Assembly (NCBI RefSeq): GCF_008704205.1
Contig: NZ_VXLC01000004.1
Location: forward strand, 806,001 to 870,000
DNA from: Nocardia colli
GTDB lineage: Bacteria > Actinomycetota > Actinomycetes > Mycobacteriales > Mycobacteriaceae
DNA length: 64,000 bases
Reading direction: 5' to 3'
Below are positions 37,350-44,980 of this stretch, in pieces. A program made the position numbers and the translations under genes. Numbering within the stretch: position 1 is the stretch's first letter; every line of letters begins with the position of its first letter. Under the pieces are notes generated by a model that was not told the DNA's origin, searched no databases, and saw only the letters and a program-made list of their open reading frames with translations.

Positions 37350-37374
37350 TTTTTGAGACATTATTTTTGAGACA
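37350..37374 (+). repeat. Tandem TTTTTGAGACA repeat after the TetR stop
   Basis: TTTTTGAGACA occurs at 37350-37360 and 37364-37374. Together with the preceding TCTCAAATAATG it also makes an imperfect hairpin that could act as a terminator. I recall GAGACA-type repeats flanking small Pin-like recombinase genes in actinobacteria, which would fit the recombinase-type HTH just upstream; this link is inference. Confidence 0.5.
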
Positions 37375-37513
37375 GCGAGCCGGTGGAAGCGGGCGCCGTC
37401 CATCAGGAACGGTCGGACGTGGTGGTCGCGGCAGTTTTTCGGCGAGCCGGACGAACAGGTCGGTTGCGCGGTCGACCCCTGGTGGTGTCGGTGAGCGGCG
37501 GTAGCGTCGGAAT

Positions 37514-38266
37514 ATGGATGAGACCTCGAGCAGCGGCGGGTACCGGGAGCGGCCGTCGCGGTTCGAGCGGGCGGTCGTGTGGACGCGGACGGTGCGCGAG
37601 CAGGACGCCGGAATGCCGGTGCTGCCGGACGGGTGTATCGATCTGCTGTGGGTCGGCGGGCAGCTCGTCATCGCCGGGCCGGATACGCGGGCCTATCGGC
37701 CGGTCGCGGCGGTGGGGACCAGGTACGCCGGGATTCGATTCTTTCCCGGGACGGCGCCCGCGCTGCTCGGAGTGCCCGCGGACGAATTGCGGGACCAGCG
37801 AATCGAACTGGCCGATGTGTGGTCGTCGGGGACGGTGCGGCGGCTGAGCGAGGAACTCGGCGAGGCCGACGATCCGGTGTCGACGTTGGAGCGGATCGCG
37901 CTGCGGCGGGCGGCGGAGGTGGCGCCGCCCGACCCGGTGCTGCGGCGCGTGGTGACGGCGTTGGACGCGGGCTGGTCGGTGGGCGCGACCGCCGATGCGG
38001 CCGGGCGGAATGCGCGGCTGCTGCATCGGCGTTCGCTGGCGGCGTTCGGTTACGGACCGAAGACCTTGGCGCGGGTGTTGCGCATGCAACGCGCGCTGGC
38101 GGCGGCGCGGCGCGGGGTGTCGTTCGCCGACACCGCGGCCGCCACCGGCTTCGCGGATCAGGCACACCTGGCCCGGGAGGTGCGTGACCTCACCGGAATG
38201 CCGTTGGGGCAGGTGCTGACTCGGTCTCGCGCCGAAGAGGTTCGCCCGCTGTCGGAGGTGGGCTGA
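37514..38266 (+). CDS. AraC-family regulator
   Basis: 250 residues. The N-terminal half (VLPDGCIDLLWVGGQLVIAGPDT, then YAGIRFFPGTAPALLGVPADEL) is the DUF6597-type sensor domain common in actinobacterial AraC proteins. The C-terminal half has the double helix-turn-helix (WSVGATADAAGRNARLLHRR, then FADTAAATGFADQAHLAREVRDLTGMPLGQV). Nothing next to it points to a target; the VOC gene converges on it. Ligand unknown. Confidence 0.9.
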   Translation: MDETSSSGGYRERPSRFERAVVWTRTVREQDAGMPVLPDGCIDLLWVGGQLVIAGPDTRAYRPVAAVGTRYAGIRFFPGTAPALLGVPADELRDQRIELADVWSSGTVRRLSEELGEADDPVSTLERIALRRAAEVAPPDPVLRRVVTALDAGWSVGATADAAGRNARLLHRRSLAAFGYGPKTLARVLRMQRALAAARRGVSFADTAAATGFADQAHLAREVRDLTGMPLGQVLTRSRAEEVRPLSEVG

Positions 38267-38291
38267 TCAGGCGCCTGTGTGGAGAATTGGT

Positions 38292-38690
38292 TCAGTCTGC
38301 CGAGAGTGCCGCGTAGAGGTCGACGCCGTTACCGTCCGGGTCTTGCACGACGGCGTAGCGCTGGCCCCAGAACGCATCCCACGGCTTCATCTCACCGTGG
38401 TATCCGGCCCCGACGAGCGTCGCGTACACCGAGTCGACCTCGGCGGGATCGGCGCAGCGGAACGCCAATCCGATTCGGCCCGCACTGGTCGGGGGCCGCC
38501 AGTCGGCGTGGAAGGACTTGATGGTCGCCTCGGTGTCGAGGGCCAGCCGGAAACCACCCGGCAGCGCCGCTTCGGCATGCGGCTCAGCCTCCGAACCGTC
38601 GGGGAAGTCGAGGCCGAGGCGGCGATAGAACGCGACCGAGGCGCTCATATCGGTGACAACGATGCCGATGACGTCGAGTTGTGGAGTCAT
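38292..38690 (-). CDS. VOC-family (glyoxalase/dioxygenase-like) protein
   Basis: 132 residues with the paired beta-alpha-beta-beta-beta modules of the vicinal oxygen chelate fold: VIGIVVTDMSASVAFYRRLGL in the first half and IGLAFRCADPAEVDSVYATLVGAGYHG, then YAVVQDPDGNGVDLYAAL in the second. The terminal glutamate found in many metal-binding members (as in D-P-x-G-x-x-x-E) is replaced by Asp (DGNGVDLY), so metal binding is uncertain. Could be a resistance, isomerase or binding protein. Confidence 0.9.
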   Translation of the reverse strand: MTPQLDVIGIVVTDMSASVAFYRRLGLDFPDGSEAEPHAEAALPGGFRLALDTEATIKSFHADWRPPTSAGRIGLAFRCADPAEVDSVYATLVGAGYHGEMKPWDAFWGQRYAVVQDPDGNGVDLYAALSAD

Positions 38691-38740
38691 ACCCGAACCG
38701 TAACCACCCACGCCCCCGCCGGTCTTGAACAAATCGGACC

Positions 38741-39154
38741 TCAGCGGGCGAGCGCGGGGACCAGTTCGGCTATCAGGTTCTCGACGAGAATTTGGATGCG
38801 GTCGCGGATGGTGCGGACCACGTCGATGGTCTGCCCGGACGGATCGGGCAGCACCCAGTCGCGGTAGCTGATGCCGGGGAAGAACGGGCAGGCGTCGCCG
38901 CAGCCCATGGTCACCACCACGTCGGAGATGCCGACGGCGTCCATCGTCAGTGGCTTGGGCGTGCGGCCCGAGATGTCGATGCCGACCTCGGCCATGGCCG
39001 CGACGACGACCGGGTTGAGCGCGTCGGCCGGTGCGCTGCCTGCCGACCGGACCTCGATCCGGTCGCCCGCGAGCGTGCTGAGGAACCCGGCGGCCATCTG
39101 CGATCTGCCCGCGTTGTGCACGCAGATGAACAGCACGCTGGGCTTGTGCGGCAT
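38741..39154 (-). CDS. arsC: Arsenate reductase, low-molecular-weight phosphatase type
   Basis: 137 residues. The catalytic loop CVHNAGRS (Cys-x5-Arg) near residue 11 is that of the ArsC/LMW-phosphatase fold, and MGCGDACPFFPG carries the extra cysteines of the mycothiol- or thioredoxin-linked arsenate reductases; in TMGCGDAC the pair is Cys-x3-Cys. The DPSGQ motif (LPDPSGQ) provides the catalytic acid. It would reduce arsenate to arsenite. No arsR, arsB or acr3 gene is adjacent, so it may rely on an efflux pump encoded elsewhere. Upstream lie 349 bases with a 13-bp hairpin. Confidence 0.93.
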   Translation of the reverse strand: MPHKPSVLFICVHNAGRSQMAAGFLSTLAGDRIEVRSAGSAPADALNPVVVAAMAEVGIDISGRTPKPLTMDAVGISDVVVTMGCGDACPFFPGISYRDWVLPDPSGQTIDVVRTIRDRIQILVENLIAELVPALAR

Positions 39155-39456
39155 AGAAGCGCCTTTCGTGAGCGGAGCTGAAGCAAGAATTGTCTGGGGC
39201 CGAAACGCTGTCGAAGCGTACGGGATACGTATACCAGCGCGACGAAGATCGTTACTGCGGACAGGTCCTCGTCCGCAGTAACGCCCCTCATCGGGCCGGT
39301 TCGCCGCACTCGAGGTGCTTCGAAAGTTGTTGTTGCACAGCCCTTTATAGGATAAGTGCGGATGACGCCGATGTCGCGTTCGAAGGGATTGATCGGAGCC
39401 GGTTTCCGGACTGGTCGGTTTGTAGGCGAATCGAAAGCCATTGCCACACAAACAAA
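39155..39456 (-). other. arsC upstream region with a perfect 13-bp hairpin
   Basis: No gene is recognised in this stretch. CGTTACTGCGGAC (39250-39262) and GTCCGCAGTAACG (39271-39283) form a perfect 13-bp stem with an 8-base loop, and a GATACGTATAC near-palindrome lies at 39224-39234. Both are on the 5' side of arsC, so a regulatory leader or operator is possible. Confidence 0.6.
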
Positions 39457-39492
39457 GACGGCGCCGCGGCCGATAGTGGCCACGGCGCCGTC
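39457..39492 (-). terminator. Intrinsic terminator of the DUF2236 gene
   Basis: GACGGCGCCGCGGCC and GGCCACGGCGCCGTC pair over 15 positions with one mismatch and a 6-base loop. On the minus strand the hairpin begins 11 bases after the stop and is followed by TTTGTTTG, a good terminator. Confidence 0.85.
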
Positions 39493-39503
39493 GAAGGCAT
39501 CGC

Positions 39504-40406
39504 TCAGATCGGGCGGAAGTCGATCATCTTGCGCAACCGTGCGCGGTCGCGCTCCAGGCGGCGGGCCTCGTAGGCGATCGGGAAGTAGCGCACGCGTTCC
39601 GGCAGCAGCGGAACGGCCCGGGCGATCATCCAGCCGAGTGCGCGCAGCTTGCGCTCGTCGGACTCGCTCCAGGTCAGTCCGAGCTTGGCCCGGGCGACCT
39701 CGGGTGTGGTGCCGACCGTGACGAAGTACTGCATCCGGCCGACCGGTGCGACCGCGCGCCGCCAGATCGGCGCGAAGACGCGCGGCAACTGCTTCGGCGG
39801 CGCGACGGAACGGATCACCCGCAGGTAGTCGCGCGCGGTTCCGGTGGCCTCCAACTGATTTGCCACCATGTCGTTGAAGAAGGTCTCGAACTCCGGGTAG
39901 CTCGCCGGAATCTCCTTGGGCGCCACCGAGAAATTGCGCATCAGCTGCACCATCTCCTGGTAGACCGCCTCCTTCTCGGCGGGGGAGAGCGGGTTGCGGG
40001 CGAAGTACTTCGCGTTCTCGGCGAAGGCGAACGTTCCGGTGTGCAGTACCCAGGCCCACGGCCCGGAGGCGAGCGCCTTGTGCCGGACGCCGTGCGCGTC
40101 GGTGGTGTTCAGCGAGGCGTGCATGGTGCGCAGCCGATCGGCCTCGACGAGTGCCTCGTCGCCGCCGTAGATCCACATCATCACCGAGGCGATGCTGCGG
40201 AGGGCGCGACCCATGGGGTCGGTGCGGAAGGTGGAGTGCTCGTCGACCACCGCGGAGATGCTCGGTTCCATGGTCTGCAACAGGAAGGCCGAACCGGCGG
40301 TGAGCGAGAAGGTGATCAGGCCGGTTTCGTCCCAGAGCCGGGTGCCCGGTGCGAACGGGCGGCGCGCCGCGGGCGCGCTGGTGGATTCGAGGGCGGACAC
40401 GGTCAT
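39504..40406 (-). CDS. MpaB-like DUF2236 oxygenase/latex-clearing-like protein
   Basis: 300 residues of the DUF2236 (MpaB/rubber-oxygenase-like) group. The pattern is RLWDETGLITFSLTAGSAFLLQTMEPSISAVVDEHSTF, then MGRALRSIASVMMWIYGG, then the histidine-containing WAWVLHTGTFAFAENAKYF, where the histidines may bind heme. Typical members are heme proteins that cleave lipids or polyisoprenes or act as mycotoxin-pathway oxygenases, but most are uncharacterised. The ATG at 40406 is clear. An inverted repeat (40435-40467) lies just upstream. Confidence 0.87.
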   Translation of the reverse strand: MTVSALESTSAPAARRPFAPGTRLWDETGLITFSLTAGSAFLLQTMEPSISAVVDEHSTFRTDPMGRALRSIASVMMWIYGGDEALVEADRLRTMHASLNTTDAHGVRHKALASGPWAWVLHTGTFAFAENAKYFARNPLSPAEKEAVYQEMVQLMRNFSVAPKEIPASYPEFETFFNDMVANQLEATGTARDYLRVIRSVAPPKQLPRVFAPIWRRAVAPVGRMQYFVTVGTTPEVARAKLGLTWSESDERKLRALGWMIARAVPLLPERVRYFPIAYEARRLERDRARLRKMIDFRPI

Positions 40407-40434
40407 CGTGATCTCCTTTGATCAACACCCAAAG

Positions 40435-40467
40435 CGATGAGAGGATTAGCGTAACATTCTCTCATCG
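40435..40467. promoter_or_regulatory. Inverted repeat upstream of the DUF2236 gene
   Basis: CGATGAGAG (40435-40443) and CTCTCATCG (40459-40467) are perfect 9-bp arms with a 15-base spacer, 29 bases upstream of the DUF2236 start and within the 109-base divergent gap with the sirtuin gene. Likely a repressor operator. Confidence 0.6.
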
Positions 40468-40515
40468 TCTTGCGAAGAGTCATTCGAACTCGGATGACCC
40501 CCTAGGCTCGATGTC

Positions 40516-41268
40516 ATGACGAGCGAGTGGCGCAGCCGCGACGGCCGCATCGGGGTGCTCACCGGGGCGGGCATCTCCACCGACTCCGGCATCCCCGACT
40601 TCCGCGGCCCGCGCGGCGTGTGGACGAAAGACCCGATCGCCGAACTGCTTTCGACTTACGACAACTACCTGGCCGATCCGGAACTGCGGCAACGCGCGTG
40701 GCTGGCCCGCCGCGACAACCCGGCCTGGCAGGCGCGGCCCAATGCCGCGCACATCGCGCTGGCCGAGCTGGCACAGGCCGGGCGCGCGGTCACGATCATC
40801 ACGCAGAACATCGACCAGCTGCATCAGCGGGCCGGTTCACCGCCGGATCGGGTGATCGAGATCCACGGCAACATGTTCGAGGTGGTCTGCGTCGAATGTG
40901 ATTACCGGACAACGATGGCCGCGACCCTCGACCGAGTCGCGGCCGGCGAGGCGGACCCGCCGTGCCCGCAGTGCGGCGGCGTGCTGAAATCGGCGACCAT
41001 CATGTTCGGCCAGCAGATGGATCGGCGCACCATGCTGAAAGCCGCGCTGGCCGCGCAGACCAGCGCCGTCTTCCTGGCGATCGGCAGCTCGCTGCAGGTC
41101 GAGCCGGCCGCCTCGATGTGTGCCGTGGCCGTCGAGAACGGCGCGGACCTGGTCATCGTGAACAACGAAGCGACACCGTACGACTCGATGGCCACCGAGC
41201 TGGTCCGCGAACCCATCGGCACCGCGGTCCCGCGCCTGGTCGCCGAGATCCTCGCCGCGCGCGGATAA
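40516..41268 (+). CDS. Sir2-family NAD-dependent protein deacylase
   Basis: 250 residues. NAD-binding motifs GAGISTDSGIPDFRGPRGVW and TQNIDQLHQRAG are intact, the catalytic histidine is in VIEIHGNMFEVVC, and a zinc site is formed by CVECDYRTT and CPQCGG (four cysteines, C-x2-C ... C-x2-C). It should remove acetyl or other acyl groups from lysines using NAD. The N-terminus is short, as in bacterial CobB-type class III or class I-like enzymes; the residues that favour succinyl groups (Tyr-x2-Arg) are not seen. It is divergent from the DUF2236 gene. Confidence 0.93.
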   Translation: MTSEWRSRDGRIGVLTGAGISTDSGIPDFRGPRGVWTKDPIAELLSTYDNYLADPELRQRAWLARRDNPAWQARPNAAHIALAELAQAGRAVTIITQNIDQLHQRAGSPPDRVIEIHGNMFEVVCVECDYRTTMAATLDRVAAGEADPPCPQCGGVLKSATIMFGQQMDRRTMLKAALAAQTSAVFLAIGSSLQVEPAASMCAVAVENGADLVIVNNEATPYDSMATELVREPIGTAVPRLVAEILAARG

Positions 41269-41271
41269 CGC

Positions 41272-42570
41272 CTAGTCGATCGGGCCGAGCACCCGGTCCA
41301 GGTAGGCGTTGCTGAACCGGCCCTTCGGGTCGAACCGGCGGCGCACCTCGGCGAAGCGATCCCAGTCGGGGTAGCGCTCGCGCAACGTGTCCGCGGTCTG
41401 GAAGTGCCGCTTGCCCCAGTGCGGGCGTCCGTTGTACTTGTCGAATACCGCCTCGCAGGCGCGGAAGTACGGTTCGTAGGCCATGCCCCGGTATTGGTGC
41501 ACCGCGATGTAGCAGGTGTCGCGGCCGGTGGCGGGGGACAGGAACGCGTCGTCGGGGGCGACCCAGCGGATCTCGATCGGCATCGCGGTATCGGAACTCG
41601 CGGAGACGGCCTTGATTTCGCGGATCGCGGCGACGGCGTGCTCGCGCGGGATCGCGTATTCCATCTCGGTGAAGCGCAGCAGGCGCGGGGACGCGAAGAC
41701 CCGGTAGGAGCGGTCGACCTGGCGGCGGTAGCTGCCCGCGTAGGCGGCGCCGCGCTGGATCATCGGCACCATGCGCGGCTGCCAGCGGGCGAGCTTGCAC
41801 AGCAGGTCGAAGGTGTGGTTGGACACCAGGATGTCGGTGAACCAGTCGGCGGCCTTGCTGCGCGGCTGCTCGACCAGCTCGACCGGGTTGTTGCGCTTGG
41901 TCATGGCCAGCGGGCTGTGGCCGAACATGTAGAACTCGAAGTGCTCGTTGGTGTCGACGTAGGTATCCAGGTCGGCCAGCAGGTCTTCCACCGGGATCGG
42001 CCGCTCGATGCCTTCGAGCACGAACGACGGCACCAGTTGCAACGTCATCGCGGTGATCACGCCGAGTGCGCCGACGCTGACCCGAGCCGCGCGCCAGCCG
42101 TCCGGATCGGTCTCGGCGTTCAGCTCGACCCGGCTGCCGTCGGCGAGCATCAGTTCGATGGAATGCATTGCGGCCGAGAGGTTTTGCAGGGTGGCCCCGG
42201 TGCCGTGGGTGGCGGTGGCGGTCGCGCCGGCCACGGTCTGTACGTCGATGTCGCCCAGGTTGGGGAAGGCGAGGCCGTGCTCGTGCAGCTGGTTGCTCGC
42301 GGCGTTGAGGGTGATGCCCGCTTCGACCCGGACGCGTCCGGTGGCGGTGTCCACGTCCAGGACGCGGTTGAGATTGGCCAGGTTCAATAGCACGCCGTCG
42401 GTCAGGACGGTGTCGGTGAACGAATGTCCGGCGCCCGCGACGCGCACGATCTGACCGGCATCGCCGGCCCGGCCGAGGATCTCGGCGACCTCATCAGCAG
42501 TGCGCGGGGCGGCGATGGTCGCCGGTGCGCACTGTTGATCGCCAGCCCAGTTCACCCACGAGTTGGTCAT
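41272..42570 (-). CDS. D-arabinono-1,4-lactone oxidase-like FAD sugar oxidase
   Basis: 432 residues. An N-terminal FAD_binding_4 domain (APRTADEVAEILGRAGDAGQIVRVAGAGHSFTDTV, then VQTVAGATATATHGTGATLQNLS) is followed by the ALO domain (YRVFASPRLLRFTEMEYAIPRE near residue 300 and the terminal PHWGKRHF with WDRFAEVRRRFDPKGRFSNAYLDRVLG). The HTG motif after the FAD loop is typical. It oxidises a sugar lactone or polyol with O2. It is convergent with the sirtuin gene (3 bases between stops). Confidence 0.93.
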   Translation of the reverse strand: MTNSWVNWAGDQQCAPATIAAPRTADEVAEILGRAGDAGQIVRVAGAGHSFTDTVLTDGVLLNLANLNRVLDVDTATGRVRVEAGITLNAASNQLHEHGLAFPNLGDIDVQTVAGATATATHGTGATLQNLSAAMHSIELMLADGSRVELNAETDPDGWRAARVSVGALGVITAMTLQLVPSFVLEGIERPIPVEDLLADLDTYVDTNEHFEFYMFGHSPLAMTKRNNPVELVEQPRSKAADWFTDILVSNHTFDLLCKLARWQPRMVPMIQRGAAYAGSYRRQVDRSYRVFASPRLLRFTEMEYAIPREHAVAAIREIKAVSASSDTAMPIEIRWVAPDDAFLSPATGRDTCYIAVHQYRGMAYEPYFRACEAVFDKYNGRPHWGKRHFQTADTLRERYPDWDRFAEVRRRFDPKGRFSNAYLDRVLGPID

Positions 42571-42623
42571 GTGTCCAACTGTAGGGGATCAGTGTGTGAT
42601 CTGGCCTACCTATAACGCAGTTG

Positions 42624-43301
42624 TTACCTTTTGCGTCCCTGGCACGCGCCCTTCGCCTGTTCCACCTCGGTGTCGTTCAGCGGCGGCACCAGCAGTTGCT
42701 GCGGCGGGGTCTGCTCGGAGCGCACGCCGTTCAGCACGATGGCCATATAACGCTGCCAGACGTCTGGATTGACCGGCCGGGCGAACTCGGCGATGCCGTC
42801 GACCATGTGGATCAGCGCGAAGAAGTCGGAGGGCTCGATGCCGGGCGCGAGCACGCCCGCCTCGCGGGCCCGGTCGACGATGCCGGTGACGGTCGGCTTG
42901 ATCCGGTCGCGCACGACGACGAACCGGTCGACGTCGTCCTCCAGTTCGAGCATCACCTCGCTGAAGCCGCGATTCTTCGCCATATGACGGCAGGCGTATT
43001 CGAAGAACTCGACGAGTCCGAACCAGGGATCGGCGTGCCGGTAGGCGGACTCGGCCGCCTCGGCGAACTCGGTGATGCTCTGTTCGAAGACCTCGGTGAT
43101 CAGTTCCTTTTTGTTGGCAAACCGCCGGTAGACGGTGCCGACGCCGACGCCGGCGCGTTCTGCGACGTCGTCGAGGGTGATCTCGAGCCCGTGGTCGGCG
43201 AATAGCTCGCGTGCCGCGGCGATGATCCGCTGTTGGTTCCGGGCGGCATCGGCACGCAGGCGCCGGGGTGGAGAGAGGGCCGTGGCGTGATTCACACCCA
43301 C
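42624..43301 (-). CDS. TetR-family repressor of the divergent MFS pump
   Basis: 225 residues from a GTG at 43301 (GTG 43295 also possible). The HTH reads LFADHGLEITLDDVAERAGVGVGTVYRRFANKKELI, and the C-terminal part includes FFALIHMVDGIAEFARPVNPDVWQRYMAIVLNGVR, the TetR_C group with SbtR-like spacing. It is divergent from the DHA2 pump, with two near-identical CGGAGGCGT-N3-CTCCG sites between them, which makes it a likely repressor of both genes. Confidence 0.93.
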   Translation of the reverse strand: MGVNHATALSPPRRLRADAARNQQRIIAAARELFADHGLEITLDDVAERAGVGVGTVYRRFANKKELITEVFEQSITEFAEAAESAYRHADPWFGLVEFFEYACRHMAKNRGFSEVMLELEDDVDRFVVVRDRIKPTVTGIVDRAREAGVLAPGIEPSDFFALIHMVDGIAEFARPVNPDVWQRYMAIVLNGVRSEQTPPQQLLVPPLNDTEVEQAKGACQGRKR

Positions 43302-43325
43302 ATCCTATCAAGTATCGGGATTAAG

Positions 43326-43342
43326 CGGAGGCGTTCTCTCCG
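43326..43342. promoter_or_regulatory. TetR-type operator, copy 1 (CGGAGGCGT-N3-CTCCG)
   Basis: CGGAGGCGTTCTCTCCG with 5-bp inverted ends, 24 bases from the TetR start. The same pattern recurs at 43369-43385. Confidence 0.7.
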
Positions 43343-43368
43343 TTATGGTGGTAGCTTCTAACAGTAAC

Positions 43369-43385
43369 CGGAGGCGTCAACTCCG
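43369..43385. promoter_or_regulatory. TetR-type operator, copy 2 (CGGAGGCGT-N3-CTCCG)
   Basis: CGGAGGCGTCAACTCCG shares 14 of 17 bases with copy 1. Centre-to-centre distance is 43 bases, about four helical turns, and it ends 27 bases before the pump start. Confidence 0.7.
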
Positions 43386-43412
43386 CATCAATACTCGAGA
43401 CAAAGGGGACAC

Positions 43413-44912
43413 ATGACTACCACGTTCGACCGTGGGGCACCCGCCCCCGCGAAACCGGATCAGGGCCGTCGCGGCTCGCACGCCCTGCGTTGGTGGGTGC
43501 TCGCCGTCCTCGGCGTGGCACAGCTCATGGTCGTGCTGGACGCGACCGTCGTGAACATCGCCCTGCCCGCCGCGCAGCGCGACCTCGGCTTCAGCGACGG
43601 CGACCGCCAGTGGGTGGTCACCGGTTACGCGCTCGCGTTCGGCAGCTTGCTGCTGCTCGGCGGCCGGCTCAGTGACCTCTTCGGTCGCCGCAACACCTTC
43701 ATCATCGGCCTGATCGGCTTCGCCGGCGCCTCCGCGGTCGGCGGCGCGGCCACCAGCTTCGAGATGCTGGTCGCGGCCCGCGTCGGCCAGGGTGTGTTCG
43801 GCGCGCTGCTGGCTCCGGCTGCCCTGTCGCTCCTTACTGTCACGTTCACCGAACCGGGTGAGCGCGCCAAGGCATTCGGCATCTTCGGTGCGGTCGCCGG
43901 TGCCGGTGGTGCGATCGGCCTGCTGCTCGGCGGCATGCTCACCGAATGGGCCAACTGGCGCTGGGTGATGTTCGTCAACCTGGCCTTCGCCGCCGTCGCC
44001 CTGGTGGGTGCGGTGCTGCTGCTGGCCAAGCACGTGACCGAGAACCGGCCCAAGCTCGACATCCCCGGCACCATCGTGGTGACCGCGGCCCTGTTCGGCA
44101 TCGTGTACGGCTTCTCCCACGCCGAATCGACCAGCTGGACCAACCCGGTCACGCTCGGCTTCCTGATCGGCGGCGCGGTGCTGATCGGCGTGTTCGCCTT
44201 CCTGGAGACCAAGGTCAAGAACCCGCTGCTGCCGCTGCGCATCGTGCTGGACCGGACCCGTGGCGGTTCGTTCCTGACGGTGTTCGTCATGGGCATCGGT
44301 ATGTTCGCGATCTTCCTCTTCCTCACCTACTACATGCAGCTGAGCATGGGCTACTCGCCGATCAAGACCGGCCTGGCGTTCCTGCCGATGGTCGCGGCCA
44401 TGGTCGTCTCCTCGACCACCGTGCCCTCGTTCGTGCTGCCGAAGCTCGGCCCGAAGGTCGTCATGTCCGGCGGCTTCCTGATCGCCGCAGGCGGTATGGC
44501 CTGGCTGACCCAGATCGGGCTGGAGACCGGGTACTCCTCGCACATCCTGCCCGCGCTGATCCTGCTCGGCCTCGGCCTCGGTGGCGCGATGTCGACCGCG
44601 TTCCAGGGTGCGACCTCCGGGGTGCACCACGAGGACGCCGGTGTGGCCTCGGCGATGATCAACACCAGCCAGCAGGTCGGTGGCTCGATCGGCACGGCGC
44701 TGCTCAGCACCATCGCCGCCTCGGCCGCCACCGACTACCTGTCGACCCGCACGCCGGATCCGCTGACCGTCGCCCAGTCCGCGGTGGAGAGCTACACCAC
44801 CAGCTTCTGGTGGGCGACCGCGATCTTCGTGGCCGGCGCGCTGATCACCGCGGTGCTCATGCCGAACACGGTGCCCGTGCCGTCGGAGGGTGAGCCGGTG
44901 CTCGCGCACTGA
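43413..44912 (+). CDS. MFS multidrug efflux pump, DHA2 (EmrB/QacA) type
   Basis: 499 residues with 14 predicted membrane helices. The opening VLAVLGVAQLMVVLDATVVNIALPAA carries the conserved Asp in TM1 (VVLDATVVNIALP), and the A-motif after TM2 is GGRLSDLFGRRNTF. Motif C in TM5 is seen as FGAVAGAGGAIGLLLGG. It exports drugs or dyes in exchange for protons. Probably repressed by the divergent TetR gene. A very strong bidirectional terminator follows 16 bases after the stop. Confidence 0.94.
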   Translation: MTTTFDRGAPAPAKPDQGRRGSHALRWWVLAVLGVAQLMVVLDATVVNIALPAAQRDLGFSDGDRQWVVTGYALAFGSLLLLGGRLSDLFGRRNTFIIGLIGFAGASAVGGAATSFEMLVAARVGQGVFGALLAPAALSLLTVTFTEPGERAKAFGIFGAVAGAGGAIGLLLGGMLTEWANWRWVMFVNLAFAAVALVGAVLLLAKHVTENRPKLDIPGTIVVTAALFGIVYGFSHAESTSWTNPVTLGFLIGGAVLIGVFAFLETKVKNPLLPLRIVLDRTRGGSFLTVFVMGIGMFAIFLFLTYYMQLSMGYSPIKTGLAFLPMVAAMVVSSTTVPSFVLPKLGPKVVMSGGFLIAAGGMAWLTQIGLETGYSSHILPALILLGLGLGGAMSTAFQGATSGVHHEDAGVASAMINTSQQVGGSIGTALLSTIAASAATDYLSTRTPDPLTVAQSAVESYTTSFWWATAIFVAGALITAVLMPNTVPVPSEGEPVLAH

Positions 44913-44928
44913 CGTTCCGCTCGAACGA

Positions 44929-44968
44929 CACAGCGGCCCGCATTCAATGTCGAATGCGGGCCGCTGTG
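44929..44968. terminator. Bidirectional terminator, 17-bp perfect stem
   Basis: CACAGCGGCCCGCATTC and GAATGCGGGCCGCTGTG are exact reverse complements around the loop AATGTC. It sits between the convergent DHA2 pump and lipase genes and could serve both. Confidence 0.9.
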
Positions 44969-44980
44969 CTGTGTACAGAC

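Noticed and set aside
43377..44909. A 510-codon minus-strand frame over the DHA2 pump
   Set aside because: It mirrors the pump gene codon by codon and has no recognisable domain.
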